Below, piece after piece: positions 26,624 through 35,497 of a stretch of 64,000 nt of DNA. Origin of the DNA: Leptospira tipperaryensis (GTDB lineage: Bacteria > Spirochaetota > Leptospiria > Leptospirales > Leptospiraceae). Made by a program: the position numbers and the translations under genes. The notes beneath the pieces were generated by a model. The model had not been told where the DNA came from. It ran no database searches and worked only from the letters and a program-made list of their open reading frames with translations. How positions within the stretch are numbered: the first letter of the stretch is position 1; every line of letters starts with the position of its first letter. The stretch covers positions 2,222,001 through 2,286,000 of the forward strand of contig NZ_CP015217.1 of assembly GCF_001729245.1 (NCBI RefSeq), written 5' to 3'.

Positions 26624-27607
26624 TTAATCTCTGGTCAAGATATTTCGTTTTTCTGGTCGGCTCGGATTGGAGATATGATATTTCCCATCCAAGAGCATGA
26701 TATGTTTTCCGTTTTCCAATGCGTGATAGAGTTTGTTGAAGTTCGGGCCCGGGGCTAAAACCGACTCGGGACTGGCCAACTTCTTTTTGATGGAATCGAT
26801 CGTGTAGATATCGTGCGGACCCACTCCTTTCAATTCTTTCATTCCCACGTAAGAACAATCGAAGTAATCTCTTACGTCGTTATAAACGGATTTAGAGACA
26901 GTGATCTTTCCGGGTTCTCCGATATTTTCAATTCGAGAAGCAAGGTTGACCGTATGACCCCAGATATCGAATGCGATCTTTGTATGTCCGACCACTCCCG
27001 CGATCAAGGTTCCCGAGTGGATCGCGATCCGAAGTCCCCAGGCGTCTTCTCCGTTTTTCATTCTTTCTTTCTTTCGACTTTCGGTATAATCCATCATCTT
27101 CAAAGAAGCCAAAAGAGAATCGAGTTTTGCCGTCCTCTTGTATCCGCCTAGACCTCCGACCGCAAGAAACGCATCTCCGATCGTTTTTACTTTTTCGATT
27201 CTATGTTGAGTACAGATTTTTTCGAACTCGTCGAAGTAGATAGAGAGTTCCTTTAAGAGTTCGTTCGGACTCATGTAACGGCTGATATCGGAAAAACCCA
27301 CGAAGTCTGTAAGAATCACAACCGCGTTCTCGTGTTGGATCGGTCGAACCTTTCCCTTTAACTTCAATTCTTCGATCATATATTCCGGAAGAATGTTTTG
27401 TAAAAGTACGTCCGCCTTTTTTTTCTCTTCGAGAATTCGGTTTCGATCGCTATTGACGATATGATTCATCATCTCGCGAGTGAGGGCTTCCTTATTTCGA
27501 TAACGAACGATCCGGCTTAAGGCGCGAAAATAGTCTTCTTCTCTTTGGATGATATCTTCGGGGGTTCCAAGCGCGATGTTCTTTGCAAACTCGGCTAACT
27601 CGTTCAA
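26624..27607 (-). CDS. class III adenylate cyclase
   Basis: A 327-residue cytoplasmic protein. The N-terminal about 90 residues are helical; the catalytic domain begins at VVILTDFVGFSDISRYMSP (first metal Asp) and continues with the second metal/adenine region EKVKTIGDAFLAVGG (adenine-selecting Lys) and DIWGHTVNLASRIENIGEPGKI (Asp, Asn and Arg transition-state residues). The K...D pair predicts ATP, so cAMP, as product. The gene overlaps the diiron-type MBL-fold gene by 4 bases, pointing to a functional link in signalling. mutY follows 116 bases downstream. Confidence 0.9.
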   Translation of the reverse strand: MNELAEFAKNIALGTPEDIIQREEDYFRALSRIVRYRNKEALTREMMNHIVNSDRNRILEEKKKADVLLQNILPEYMIEELKLKGKVRPIQHENAVVILTDFVGFSDISRYMSPNELLKELSIYFDEFEKICTQHRIEKVKTIGDAFLAVGGLGGYKRTAKLDSLLASLKMMDYTESRKKERMKNGEDAWGLRIAIHSGTLIAGVVGHTKIAFDIWGHTVNLASRIENIGEPGKITVSKSVYNDVRDYFDCSYVGMKELKGVGPHDIYTIDSIKKKLASPESVLAPGPNFNKLYHALENGKHIMLLDGKYHISNPSRPEKRNILTRD

Positions 27608-28434
27608 CGCAGATCACCCTTTCTGGCTTTTTGAATCCAATCGTCCTTGATCAAATCGAGTCCGCAAGGAAGATTCCAGAGTTCGTCGATGATCGCTGGA
27701 AGTTGTTCCTTACGAATGATCTGTCCGTGCTGAGGAGCGATCACCTCGGCGTCAAAGCTCATAATCTTCAAGAGCGCATAACGCAGAGCGAGATTCGAAG
27801 GAATGTAAGCCTGCATAAACGTTTTCATATTATCCAAGGCCTTGGAATCGTGATACAGGGACCATTCCCTTCCTAAACCTCCCAAAATATCGCTCGTAAA
27901 AAGAACCCGCGACTTGATATCGAATGTGATCATCGCTCCCGGAGAATGTGCAAAAGGAGTGCTGATAAATTGAAGTTCTCTTCCGCTTGGAGTGGAAAAA
28001 TAAGTCAATTCGTCTCCGATCCGAATCACACTTCCTTTGACTCCATAGTGTTTGATCAGATAGACGGTTCTTGTTTCCGCGACTATCTGAACCGGGCTAT
28101 CACCGCTCAAGTCTTCGAAGATCGGAACGTTCGCGCAAAGATCCGGATCCTGGTGTTGTAAGATGATTGTTTCTATGGAGTTCGGGGCGACTAGGGAGAA
28201 AACCTTTCTGGCCACGACCGGAAAATCGGGAATGGAGCCAGGGTCGATCAGAATGGTGCTATCACCGTTTTTGATCATGTATGGATTACAGTGAAGGGAT
28301 TCTTTTTGATCGTAGAATCCGATCCAGTAGATGTCTTCCGCAATTTCTACCGCGTAATTGGTGTCGATTTCGAGAGTTAATTCTCTCTGAATATTCTTAT
28401 GCGTTTCCGCTTGAGCTATATCGTTTTCAGACAA
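27604..28434 (-). CDS. ODP-type (flavodiiron-like) metallo-beta-lactamase-fold protein
   Basis: A 276-residue MBL-fold protein with the ligand set of diiron flavodiiron/ODP proteins: H94-x-D96-x-D98 (in LQHQDPD), H163 (AHSPG), D182 (TSDILGG; exactly x18 after H163) and H236 (PQHG). No flavodoxin domain follows, so it is not a complete flavodiiron reductase; stand-alone ODP domains bind O2 at a diiron site as sensors. Overlap with the adenylate cyclase suggests it may feed an O2 or redox signal to cAMP. The start ATG is at 28434, 63 bases after the response regulator gene. Confidence 0.85.
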   Translation of the reverse strand: MSENDIAQAETHKNIQRELTLEIDTNYAVEIAEDIYWIGFYDQKESLHCNPYMIKNGDSTILIDPGSIPDFPVVARKVFSLVAPNSIETIILQHQDPDLCANVPIFEDLSGDSPVQIVAETRTVYLIKHYGVKGSVIRIGDELTYFSTPSGRELQFISTPFAHSPGAMITFDIKSRVLFTSDILGGLGREWSLYHDSKALDNMKTFMQAYIPSNLALRYALLKIMSFDAEVIAPQHGQIIRKEQLPAIIDELWNLPCGLDLIKDDWIQKARKGDLR

Positions 28435-28497
28435 GGGACCGACTCCTTTCGGTCATGAAGACCTTAGTTATAATACAAATGTCGGATTACAAATATT

Positions 28498-28866
28498 CTA
28501 TTTTTCATATGTAAGCAGAAGCTCCCTTATCTTTTCCACGTTAACGGGTTTGATAAAAATTTCGGTGGCTCCGGCTTTACGAGCTTCGTCGATAATCTCA
28601 GGTTCTGAGAAGGCAGTCATAGCGGCAATCGGAATATTCAAATTGTATCCTCTAATTTTTTTTGTAAGTTCGATTCCGTCTAACACCGGCATTTTGATAT
28701 CGGTAATTACGACGTCAGGTTGGTACTCAAGGAATATATCCCAACCCACTTTTCCATTCTCAGCAGAACGTACCGAAGTTAAAAAACGTTCTAAAAAACG
28801 GACCATCATTACTCGAATCAGTTCCTCATCTTCTACATAAAGAAGTTTTAATGCGATTGGGTTCAT
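28498..28866 (-). CDS. single-domain response regulator
   Basis: A 122-residue CheY-like receiver with the acidic pair (YVEDEELI), phosphoacceptor Asp in VVITDIKMPVLDGIEL (about residue 57), Thr/Ser switch (AMTAFSEP) and Lys in FIKPV. No output domain is attached, so it must act by protein contact or as a phosphate relay. It overlaps the hybrid-lacking PAS kinase gene by 4 bases and is surely its partner. The MBL-fold gene lies 63 bases downstream. Confidence 0.93.
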   Translation of the reverse strand: MNPIALKLLYVEDEELIRVMMVRFLERFLTSVRSAENGKVGWDIFLEYQPDVVITDIKMPVLDGIELTKKIRGYNLNIPIAAMTAFSEPEIIDEARKAGATEIFIKPVNVEKIRELLLTYEK

Positions 28867-30905
28867 GGGAGTTCGATAACCATCACGGCGCCTTTATCCG
28901 AATTGTATGCGTAGATCTTTCCATCCATATTGTTTTCGATGATCGATTTAGACATATAAAGACCGATTCCGGTTCCCTTTCCCTGATCCTTGGTTGTAAA
29001 ATACGGTTGAAAAAGTTTTTCCATAACGGAAGCCTCTATCCCTCCTCCGTTGTCTCTGACGATCACCATTTTTTTTTCTCCTTCCTTACGAATATCAACG
29101 TAAATCGACGGATCCTCCGGATGAGATTCCATAATCGCATCCCTTGAATTTGCAATTATATTTAGAATTACTTGGGAAAATTCATTAGGAAAACCGAATA
29201 CTTCGTAATCTTCATCAGGATTTAAGTAAATTCTAATATTTTGATTTTTTAAACTTTCGGAAACCAATGAAAAGGATTTCTGGATCGTAGATTTTAAGGA
29301 AAACTTTTCCTTTGTTTTATTCGGACGAAAATAATTACGAAAATCATCGATGGTATTTGACATCTGTTCCACCAAATCCATAATCTTGTTTGTGGAATCT
29401 AGGATGTATTCTTCGTCCAGCTCGCCTTCCGAATGAGTATATGATAAATCCTGTATACAAAGGGCGATTACGTTGAGGGGTTGTCTCCACTGATGTGCGA
29501 TATTCCCTATCATTTCGCCCATATCGGCCAGTCTGGACCGAACGATCATTGCCTTTTCTTGTTCTCTGCGTTTTTGGATTTCGGATTCCACCCTTGCTTC
29601 CAGGCTGCGGTTCAATTCTTCGAGGGCGCTCGTCTTTTCTCTCAAATCGTGTTCGGTATTTTTCCGCGCGGTCATATCGCGAATCACCCCCACAAAGTAT
29701 TGGTTTTGATTTTGGGAAAATTCGGAGACTGCAAGTTCCACTGGAAATTTTGTTCCGTCTTTTTTGAGGGCGACGACCTCCCTTCCGATTCCGATGATCT
29801 TTTTTTCGCGAGTTTCCACGTATCTTTTTAGATAGTCGTCGTGTTCGGAATGATACGGCTCGGGCATTAAAAATTTAATATTCTTTCCCACAACCTCCGT
29901 AAAATTATAACCGAACATTTTCTCCGCAGCTCCGTTAAACATCATAATCGTTCCCTTTGGTGTGATCATAATGATCGCGTCCACCACGGTTTCAAAGATG
30001 GCTTGAAATCGTTCGTCGCTTTCGCGTAACGCATTGACTGCCAAAAATCTCTGTTCGCTCTCTCGAATGTTTTTAAGCCCCAACGCCAAATCCTTTGCGA
30101 TCTCGGAATAGATTCCGGCCTCATCCTCTAAGAAATAGTGTTTTTCTTTGGTAAAAATACAAAGAACGGATATCAATTCGTTTAACAAAAAAATCGGAAA
30201 AACACCCATCGATTGATAACCGAATTGAACGCACGTCTCTTTCCAATGACCGAAATCATCAGCTTTCTCGATATCTTCTACGATCAGAGGTTTTCCGGTT
30301 TTGATCACCCTAAGCCCCGGACCCAGATCCATCCCTTCGGTTTCGGTCTTAAAGATAAACGGATTATCCCCTGCATAAGAAACTTGGAATATTATATCTT
30401 TCCTAGATTCAACCGTTCCAAAACAAACGAATCCGAAATTCTCTTCGGCTTTGAGAATTTGACAAACACCCGTATAGAGGTCCTGAACCGATTTGGATTT
30501 TAGAATCCATTGTGTGATCTCGTTTCGAATGAGATACGAACGGTTGACCGCGATCGTTCTTTTTCCCCGGGCCTTTTTAGCTTTATTGAACTCGGGAAGA
30601 ATCACTCCTTCGATTTCGAGAACTTCTTCGTCCTTATAAATTTTTCGAAAGAAGACGGATCGACTTTTGATAAAGCCGGCTTCGGTCATAAATTGAATGG
30701 GAGTGATCAGTTTATCTTTGAAGGAATTTTTAGCAAATTCTACGATGATCTCGGACGCGGATTTGGAGATGATTTCGGTTCCTTCTGAAATCGATTCCAA
30801 TTCTATAAAAGCCTGAAATACGTCATTGGAAGATAAATAGACTCCGTGTTTATCGGAGTGGAAGATAGGAGGATGCACTTCCTGAGATCCTAAACGAGAA
30901 TTCAT
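28863..30905 (-). CDS. GAF-PAS sensor histidine kinase
   Basis: A 680-residue soluble kinase. The order is an N-terminal region of about 130 residues, a GAF-like domain (about 130-280, with VCFGTVESRK and LISVLCIFTKE), a PAS domain (about 295-410, FQAIFETVVDAIIMITPKGTIMMFNGAAEKMFG and PAC motif FVGVIRDMTARK), a coiled coil, a His box (IGNIAHQWRQPLNVIA) and GHKL motifs (NIIANSRDAI, VRDNGGGI, GKGTGIGLYMSKS). The ATG at 30905 is used here; a GTG at 30932 is also open. There is no membrane span, so it senses a cytoplasmic cue. Its receiver partner overlaps its 3' end. Confidence 0.9.
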   Translation of the reverse strand: MNSRLGSQEVHPPIFHSDKHGVYLSSNDVFQAFIELESISEGTEIISKSASEIIVEFAKNSFKDKLITPIQFMTEAGFIKSRSVFFRKIYKDEEVLEIEGVILPEFNKAKKARGKRTIAVNRSYLIRNEITQWILKSKSVQDLYTGVCQILKAEENFGFVCFGTVESRKDIIFQVSYAGDNPFIFKTETEGMDLGPGLRVIKTGKPLIVEDIEKADDFGHWKETCVQFGYQSMGVFPIFLLNELISVLCIFTKEKHYFLEDEAGIYSEIAKDLALGLKNIRESEQRFLAVNALRESDERFQAIFETVVDAIIMITPKGTIMMFNGAAEKMFGYNFTEVVGKNIKFLMPEPYHSEHDDYLKRYVETREKKIIGIGREVVALKKDGTKFPVELAVSEFSQNQNQYFVGVIRDMTARKNTEHDLREKTSALEELNRSLEARVESEIQKRREQEKAMIVRSRLADMGEMIGNIAHQWRQPLNVIALCIQDLSYTHSEGELDEEYILDSTNKIMDLVEQMSNTIDDFRNYFRPNKTKEKFSLKSTIQKSFSLVSESLKNQNIRIYLNPDEDYEVFGFPNEFSQVILNIIANSRDAIMESHPEDPSIYVDIRKEGEKKMVIVRDNGGGIEASVMEKLFQPYFTTKDQGKGTGIGLYMSKSIIENNMDGKIYAYNSDKGAVMVIELP

Positions 30906-30932
30906 GGCTTTAAAACGGCCCCCTCTAAGCAC

Positions 30933-31188
30933 TCAAGGACTAAAAAATTCGATCAAAGATTTGATATTTTAAAATCATTTTTTAAGTCAATTCTGTGTTA
31001 TTTTCTCCTATCGAAAAGATCTCACTCTTAGAAACGGCTTTGTTCTTCTAAACTCGAATCCGGTTTTCGAATTCGAATCCCACTCTTTCCTCAAAGGGAA
31101 AAGGTTTACGGACTCCGTTCTTATGAGTCGGATCGGAAACCTCCAATCCCACATGGTTTCATTTTTAATACAAAACCCGATTTTTCAC
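30933..31188. other. divergent intergenic region before GMC operon
   Basis: No ORF of credible content is present between the histidine kinase and the GMC operon. It is AT-rich, with several CGAAT/TCGAA runs around 31045-31080. I see no tRNA cloverleaf. It should hold the kinase promoter; the GMC operon promoter and operator are listed separately. Confidence 0.5.
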
Positions 31189-31216
31189 TTTACAAGAAAT
31201 ACAGATCCAATAATTG
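31189..31216 (+). promoter_or_regulatory. weak sigma-70-type promoter of GMC operon
   Basis: TTTACA (31189-31194) and TAATTG (31211-31216) are separated by 16 bases. The -35 is good and the -10 is poor. The -10 overlaps the operator below. If used, transcription would start near 31223, about 15 bases before the ATG. Confidence 0.35.
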
Positions 31217-31237
31217 TACTGACCGATCGGTACAATT
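31212..31237 (+). promoter_or_regulatory. TetR-type operator abutting the start codon
   Basis: A 26-base palindrome, AATTGTAC-N10-GTACAATT, contains the inner perfect palindrome ACCGATCGGT and ends on the base before the ATG at 31238. This is the size and form of TetR-family operators. The TetR gene is the last gene of the same operon, so autorepression is the simplest reading. The arrangement leaves no room for a Shine-Dalgarno sequence. Confidence 0.7.
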
Positions 31238-31792
31238 ATGAATCCAATAAAACTCAGCAGAAAAAAATTCATTCTTACGGCGGTTTTGAGCGCGGTCCTT
31301 GTCGGAACGGTCGGCTACGTTCTCAAAACTGCCCAACGAACCACTCGGCTGTTCTTCAGCCGCTTCACGGAAGAAACCCTCGCTTGGTTTGCGAGAGCGG
31401 TCTTGCCGAACGAAGACGGATTTCCGGATATAGAACAAGCGGAAGTTGTATCTCGTTTGGATGAAGAACTCTTCTTTGTGGATTCTTCCATCAGCGGAGA
31501 TTTTGATACGGCCATCTGGATCTTAGAATTTCTTCCCATACGATTCGGATATTGGAGTCGTTTTTCCAAACTCAATCGAGAAGAAGCGAGAGAATTTCTA
31601 AATCTCGCGTTACGATCCGAAACCGAACTCGTTCGCAACATCGTATCGAACGTTCGTATGGTTGTGATGCTCGTTTACTACGGTCACAAGAGCACTTGGA
31701 ATCAAATCGGCTATGACGGGCCCTTCGGAAACTTTCCGGAAAAACTCAGCGAATCCAGAATTTATTACAAAGCACAGGTTCGGAAGAACTAG
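31238..31792 (+). CDS. gluconate 2-dehydrogenase subunit 3-like protein
   Basis: A 184-residue protein with an N-terminal hydrophobic export signal (LSRKKFILTAVLSAVLVGTVG; an RKK-F start without the twin-arginine RR), followed by a helical domain with 'FFSRFTEETLAWFARAVLPNEDGFPDIEQAEVV' typical of the small subunit of periplasmic GMC dehydrogenases. It probably partners and stabilises the GMC subunit encoded 8 bases downstream. The ATG abuts the operator, with no Shine-Dalgarno, so a leaderless or short-leader mRNA is possible. Confidence 0.72.
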   Translation: MNPIKLSRKKFILTAVLSAVLVGTVGYVLKTAQRTTRLFFSRFTEETLAWFARAVLPNEDGFPDIEQAEVVSRLDEELFFVDSSISGDFDTAIWILEFLPIRFGYWSRFSKLNREEAREFLNLALRSETELVRNIVSNVRMVVMLVYYGHKSTWNQIGYDGPFGNFPEKLSESRIYYKAQVRKN

Positions 31793-31800
31793 GAGATATC

Positions 31801-33363
31801 ATGTCCGGAAAAATTTACGAATGGAAACACATCGATAAAAATCAAACCGTGAAAGCGGATGTTTGTATCATCGGAACCGGTTGCGGCGGCTCCACCCTTG
31901 CGTTAAAACTCGCGGAGGAAGGAAAGAAAGTGGTGATGCTCGAACAAGGAGGCTACTATCACACGGGAACCTTTGACAATCACGAACTCAACATGGCCGC
32001 TAAGGTTTCTGCGGAAAGAAATCTATCCACTACGAAAGACGGAACGATCAATATCGTATATGGAAACAATGTGGGAGGCGCATCCGTTCACTACTGGGCC
32101 GACAGTTATAGAACTCCCGATGAGAAACTGCAACACTGGGCGCAAAAATACGGCGTAGAAGGTCATACAAAAGAAGACCTCGCTCCTTTCTGGCCGATTT
32201 TGGAAAAAAGACTCAACGTTCATCCGGCCCAAGACGAATTTTTCAATCGAATGAATGAACTCGTTCGAAGCGCCTCTCAATCTTTAGGTTGGGAAGGAAG
32301 AAGAGTTCCACAAGCAAGAAACAACTGTCAGAAGTCCGGACATTGTATGCAGGGTTGCGCCTTTGGAGCCAAACAAAGTCAACTCGTAACTCATATTCCC
32401 ATGGCGATTTCGGCGGGAGTGGATATCTACGCGGATTGTAGAGCAACGGAACTCGTTTTAGAAGGAGATAGAATTTCCTCAATCCTTGCAAAGGTGATAG
32501 ATCGAAGAACCCTCAAAGAAAACGGAATCACTTTGCAAGTGGACGCAAAAGTTTTTGTAGTCGCAGCGGGAGGATTCGGAAGTTCTACATTCTTACTTAG
32601 AAACGGATGGAAAAAGAAACTTCCCGCTTTAGGAGAATTCGTATCCATCAATCCGACTCTTTTTGTTCACGCGCTCTACGACGAAGAAATCATTCAGTGG
32701 AGAAATATTCCAGCGGCGTATGGAGTGGAAGAATTTAGATTGGCTCGTTACGATCAGAATGGAAACTATCTCGAAGGCGGATATATGTTGATGCCGAACC
32801 AGATTCAACCGGGAGCCATCGCGGCTACGATCTCCGGTTTTGGAGAACAACATACTCATTATATGAAGAATTTGCCAAAACTCGGCGGAACGATCGCTTG
32901 GCTCGACGACATTGAAACCGAGTTGGGAAACATCACCGTAAATGGAAAACGGAGAAGCGTAAATTATTCCTTTGGACCGATCACAAAAAAAGTGATGAGA
33001 GATACTTATAAAAAACAGGTTTTACTCAACTTCGAAGCGGGAGCCAAAGAAGTGATGATCCCGGATTCTACATCTCTGACACTCCGATCCAAATCGGAAC
33101 TGCATAAGATCGATCAGCTTCCTCTCAATCCGGTGACTTCTTTGATGGCGGCTCCTCATCCGGGCGGCGGATGTAGAATGGGTTCCGATCCAAGAACATC
33201 CGTAGTCGATAGTTCGCATCGGGTTCACGGAACAAAAAATCTATACGTAAGCGATTCTTCCGTGTTTCCTACTTCATCCTCGGTCGATCCGAGTTTTACG
33301 ATCATGGCGTTTAGTATGGTCGCGGGTCAAAAAATATTAGAATCTTGGAATAGACATGGCTAA
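31801..33363 (+). CDS. GMC family oxidoreductase
   Basis: A 520-residue flavoprotein oxidising an alcohol or sugar with FAD. Motifs: VCIIGTGCGGSTLALKLAEEGKKVVMLEQGG (Rossmann fold, residues about 21-51), GNNVGGASVHYWADSYRTP, and C-terminal GGGCRMGSDPRTSVVDSSHRVHGTKNLYVSDSSVFPTSSSVDPSFTIMAFS with the catalytic His region. A Cys-rich 'NNCQKSGHCMQGCAFGAKQS' sits near residue 180. No signal peptide, so it may travel with its partner subunit. The start ATG has GGAG upstream (AGGAGATATC), 8 bases after the small-subunit stop. Substrate unknown. Confidence 0.93.
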   Translation: MSGKIYEWKHIDKNQTVKADVCIIGTGCGGSTLALKLAEEGKKVVMLEQGGYYHTGTFDNHELNMAAKVSAERNLSTTKDGTINIVYGNNVGGASVHYWADSYRTPDEKLQHWAQKYGVEGHTKEDLAPFWPILEKRLNVHPAQDEFFNRMNELVRSASQSLGWEGRRVPQARNNCQKSGHCMQGCAFGAKQSQLVTHIPMAISAGVDIYADCRATELVLEGDRISSILAKVIDRRTLKENGITLQVDAKVFVVAAGGFGSSTFLLRNGWKKKLPALGEFVSINPTLFVHALYDEEIIQWRNIPAAYGVEEFRLARYDQNGNYLEGGYMLMPNQIQPGAIAATISGFGEQHTHYMKNLPKLGGTIAWLDDIETELGNITVNGKRRSVNYSFGPITKKVMRDTYKKQVLLNFEAGAKEVMIPDSTSLTLRSKSELHKIDQLPLNPVTSLMAAPHPGGGCRMGSDPRTSVVDSSHRVHGTKNLYVSDSSVFPTSSSVDPSFTIMAFSMVAGQKILESWNRHG

Positions 33364-33985
33364 ATCGGGAAGTACTTCGAGAGGAAAGATCACAAAAGAA
33401 AAATTACTCTCGGACTTCAGACATCTTGTTACCATTCATGGAATTATGAATACGAGTTTGGATCGACTCTCGGAATATTCCGGAACCGCAAAGAGCAGTA
33501 TCCTCTGGCATTTCGGATCGAGAGAAGGACTTGTGATCGAACTCGTAAACGCGCTCTTTCTCGAAGTCGAAGAATCGGTAAGAGAAGGTCTTGCAAAAGG
33601 GGAAGCTCCGCTTCCCTGTCTTTTTGAGAAGTTTACCGAATTCTTTTTAGCGACCCCGGAGGCCAACGGAGTCTTTTTTACTCTCATCTTAAACGAACCT
33701 CCGAATTCGAACGTTCGAAAAATGGTTTTCGAAATGTATCGAAGCTTTCGAAAAAAAATATCCGAAAACTTAGACTTAGGAAAAGCAAATTCGAAAGAAT
33801 CGATCTTAAAAGTTTCCCTTCTCATCGCTCTTTTCGACGGTCTGTATCTTCAGTGGTATCTGGATCCGCAGGAAGTTCCCCTAAAAGAATCTCTCCTTTT
33901 GGCTCAGGAAATGTTGAGTGATTTTTATGGAATTCAAGAATCCGCTTCGAAGGCCAAAACAAGAAACACCCCGAAAAGAAAATAG
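33356..33985 (+). CDS. TetR/AcrR family transcriptional regulator
   Basis: A 209-residue regulator whose N-terminal HTH (SLDRLSEYSGTAKSSILWHFGSREGLVIELVNALF, about residues 33-67) is the TetR fold; the C-terminal domain is all-helical and should bind a small ligand. The start overlaps the GMC gene end by 8 bases. A lysine-rich tail (SASKAKTRNTPKRK) follows. Likely represses its own operon through the 26-base operator at 31212-31237. Confidence 0.92.
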   Translation: MAKSGSTSRGKITKEKLLSDFRHLVTIHGIMNTSLDRLSEYSGTAKSSILWHFGSREGLVIELVNALFLEVEESVREGLAKGEAPLPCLFEKFTEFFLATPEANGVFFTLILNEPPNSNVRKMVFEMYRSFRKKISENLDLGKANSKESILKVSLLIALFDGLYLQWYLDPQEVPLKESLLLAQEMLSDFYGIQESASKAKTRNTPKRK

Positions 33986-34010
33986 AATCATCCGTAATTC
34001 TAAGTCATTG

Positions 34011-34041
34011 CGGACTTAAAGTCCGAAGCAAGCGGTTTTTT
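34011..34041 (+). terminator. possible terminator of the GMC/TetR operon
   Basis: CGGAC (34011-34015) and GTCCG (34021-34025) form a 5-bp stem with a 5-base loop, and a T8 run follows at 34034-34041 after an eight-base AAGCAAGC spacer. The distance from stem to T-run is long, so the call is tentative. Confidence 0.45.
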
Positions 34042-34100
34042 TTAGCGGATCCTTTGTCGGAATAAATAAAAAATAGAATCAAATATCGATTGCAAAAAAT

Positions 34101-35072
34101 CTAATGTTCTTTTTTCGAATTTTCTTCGCGAGAGGAAATATCGATTTTAGAAAGCTCTACGTTTCTTCGAAACATGCTAAAATTCATCCGAGAGATTGCG
34201 GAGTCGCCGAACGTTTTTTCAAAACCTCTTTCGTCCAAATCCAAGATGGAGTTCGGATCTTCTTTAAAAATCGAACGTGTCTTAAATTCTTCTCTTCTTG
34301 TTTGGATTCCTTTTTTACGAGCTTTTACGTCGTTCCAAGGACAAACGTCTTGGCAAATATCGCAGCCCGCGATCCAACCGAATGTGTTTGGAATCATCGA
34401 AGAACGATCTTCCAAAGTATGATGAGAGATACATTTCCCCGCGTCGATCTGATACGGAACGAGAGCTCCCGTAGGACAAGAATCGATACACGCAGTGCAG
34501 GTCCCGCATCGATCCTTAACTGCGACATTTGCGACGGAGATTGGAAGATCCGTAAGAATCACGGTGATGAAAAAAAAAGATCCGAGTTCCGGATGGATGA
34601 GATTTGTGTTCTTCGCTTTCCATCCAAGGCCGGCTTCTCTTGCTAAAACTTTTTCCGAAACCGGAAGAGAATCCACACCTTGACGAAATTGGTGATTTGG
34701 AAATTTCTTTCTCAGTTCTGAAAGTAAAGGTTTTGCAAGTTTTCTAAGAACTTCGTGATAGTCCTCTCCGATCGCATACCGGGAAAATCGGAATGACATC
34801 GTTTTGCAAAAGATATCATATTCTGGATCGTTGTAGAGTGTACCGAGCGCTATGACGGATTTAGGTTCAAAACCTAAATTCTTAAAATGTAAACGAAGAT
34901 CCATATTCTTCGGATACCAATCCATCTTTCCGTGTTTTCCCTCTTGCACCCAAGTAAGAATATTCTTTTGATCTTCTTCCGGGATTACAGCTTCGCAGAT
35001 TCCAAAGAGGTCAAATCCACATTCTTCGATCAAAGGAGAGAGTTCGGAAATTATTTCTTTACTTTCGATCAT
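34101..35072 (-). CDS. queG: epoxyqueuosine reductase
   Basis: QueG reduces epoxyqueuosine in tRNA to queuosine using cobalamin and two 4Fe-4S clusters. The 323-residue protein shows AREAGLGWKAKNTNLIHPELGSFFFI, the ferredoxin motifs CGTCTACIDSCPTGALVP (with CISHHTLEDRS) and GCDICQDVCPWN, as in the family. The ATG at 35072 gives MIESKEIISELSPLIEECGFDLFG. No clear Shine-Dalgarno is present. The divergent unknown gene starts only 20 bases away. Confidence 0.95.
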   Translation of the reverse strand: MIESKEIISELSPLIEECGFDLFGICEAVIPEEDQKNILTWVQEGKHGKMDWYPKNMDLRLHFKNLGFEPKSVIALGTLYNDPEYDIFCKTMSFRFSRYAIGEDYHEVLRKLAKPLLSELRKKFPNHQFRQGVDSLPVSEKVLAREAGLGWKAKNTNLIHPELGSFFFITVILTDLPISVANVAVKDRCGTCTACIDSCPTGALVPYQIDAGKCISHHTLEDRSSMIPNTFGWIAGCDICQDVCPWNDVKARKKGIQTRREEFKTRSIFKEDPNSILDLDERGFEKTFGDSAISRMNFSMFRRNVELSKIDISSREENSKKEH

Positions 35073-35092
35073 AAATTTGGTATAGAAAGAGC

Positions 35093-35488
35093 ATGCGAAA
35101 AGAATTATCCGAAAAAGTTAAATTTCCGAAAACCGAACTGGAATTGCTTCCCGCTCATTCCGGCCTTCTTTCTTATTCGGACGTGATGAGAGCGGTTCGT
35201 CTGATTTCGCTTCCGGAAGAAAAACTCGCAAAACAAATCGTCTTTGCTTCCGTCGTAGGAGCTCTTCGAGGATTTCAAGAAAGGGAACTGAAACCGTTTC
35301 ATACCAATCATAAATACATCTTTGGAGAATTGAGTTCCGAAATTTTGAATACGGTGAAAGACGTCGGTTCTATCGATCGGATTTCAAACGAAGAAAGAAT
35401 CAAGATTCTAAAAGACGCTTTCGAATTCGGAATTCAAAAGGTCTATCATTTAGAATGGAAACTCTATACATCCAAAGAAATCTATTGA
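35093..35488 (+). CDS. hypothetical protein
   Basis: A 131-residue, probably soluble, helix-rich protein that I do not recognise. It begins MRKELSEKVKFPKTELELL and contains 'SYSDVMRAVRLISLPEEKLAKQIVFASVVGALRGFQERELKPFHTNH'. It is divergent from queG with only 20 bases between start codons, and 9 bases separate its stop from the convergent DUF350 gene. The compact arrangement and clean frame support a real gene. Confidence 0.62.
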   Translation: MRKELSEKVKFPKTELELLPAHSGLLSYSDVMRAVRLISLPEEKLAKQIVFASVVGALRGFQERELKPFHTNHKYIFGELSSEILNTVKDVGSIDRISNEERIKILKDAFEFGIQKVYHLEWKLYTSKEIY

Positions 35489-35497
35489 TTTCGATTC

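Noticed and set aside
31050..31110. TTCGAATC-like T-loop sequences resembling a tRNA T-arm
   Set aside because: No matching acceptor stem, D-arm or anticodon arm can be drawn within 90 bases in either direction.
34104..34646. 180-residue plus-strand open frame over queG
   Set aside because: The minus-strand queG frame has complete iron-sulfur motifs; the plus frame is its shadow.
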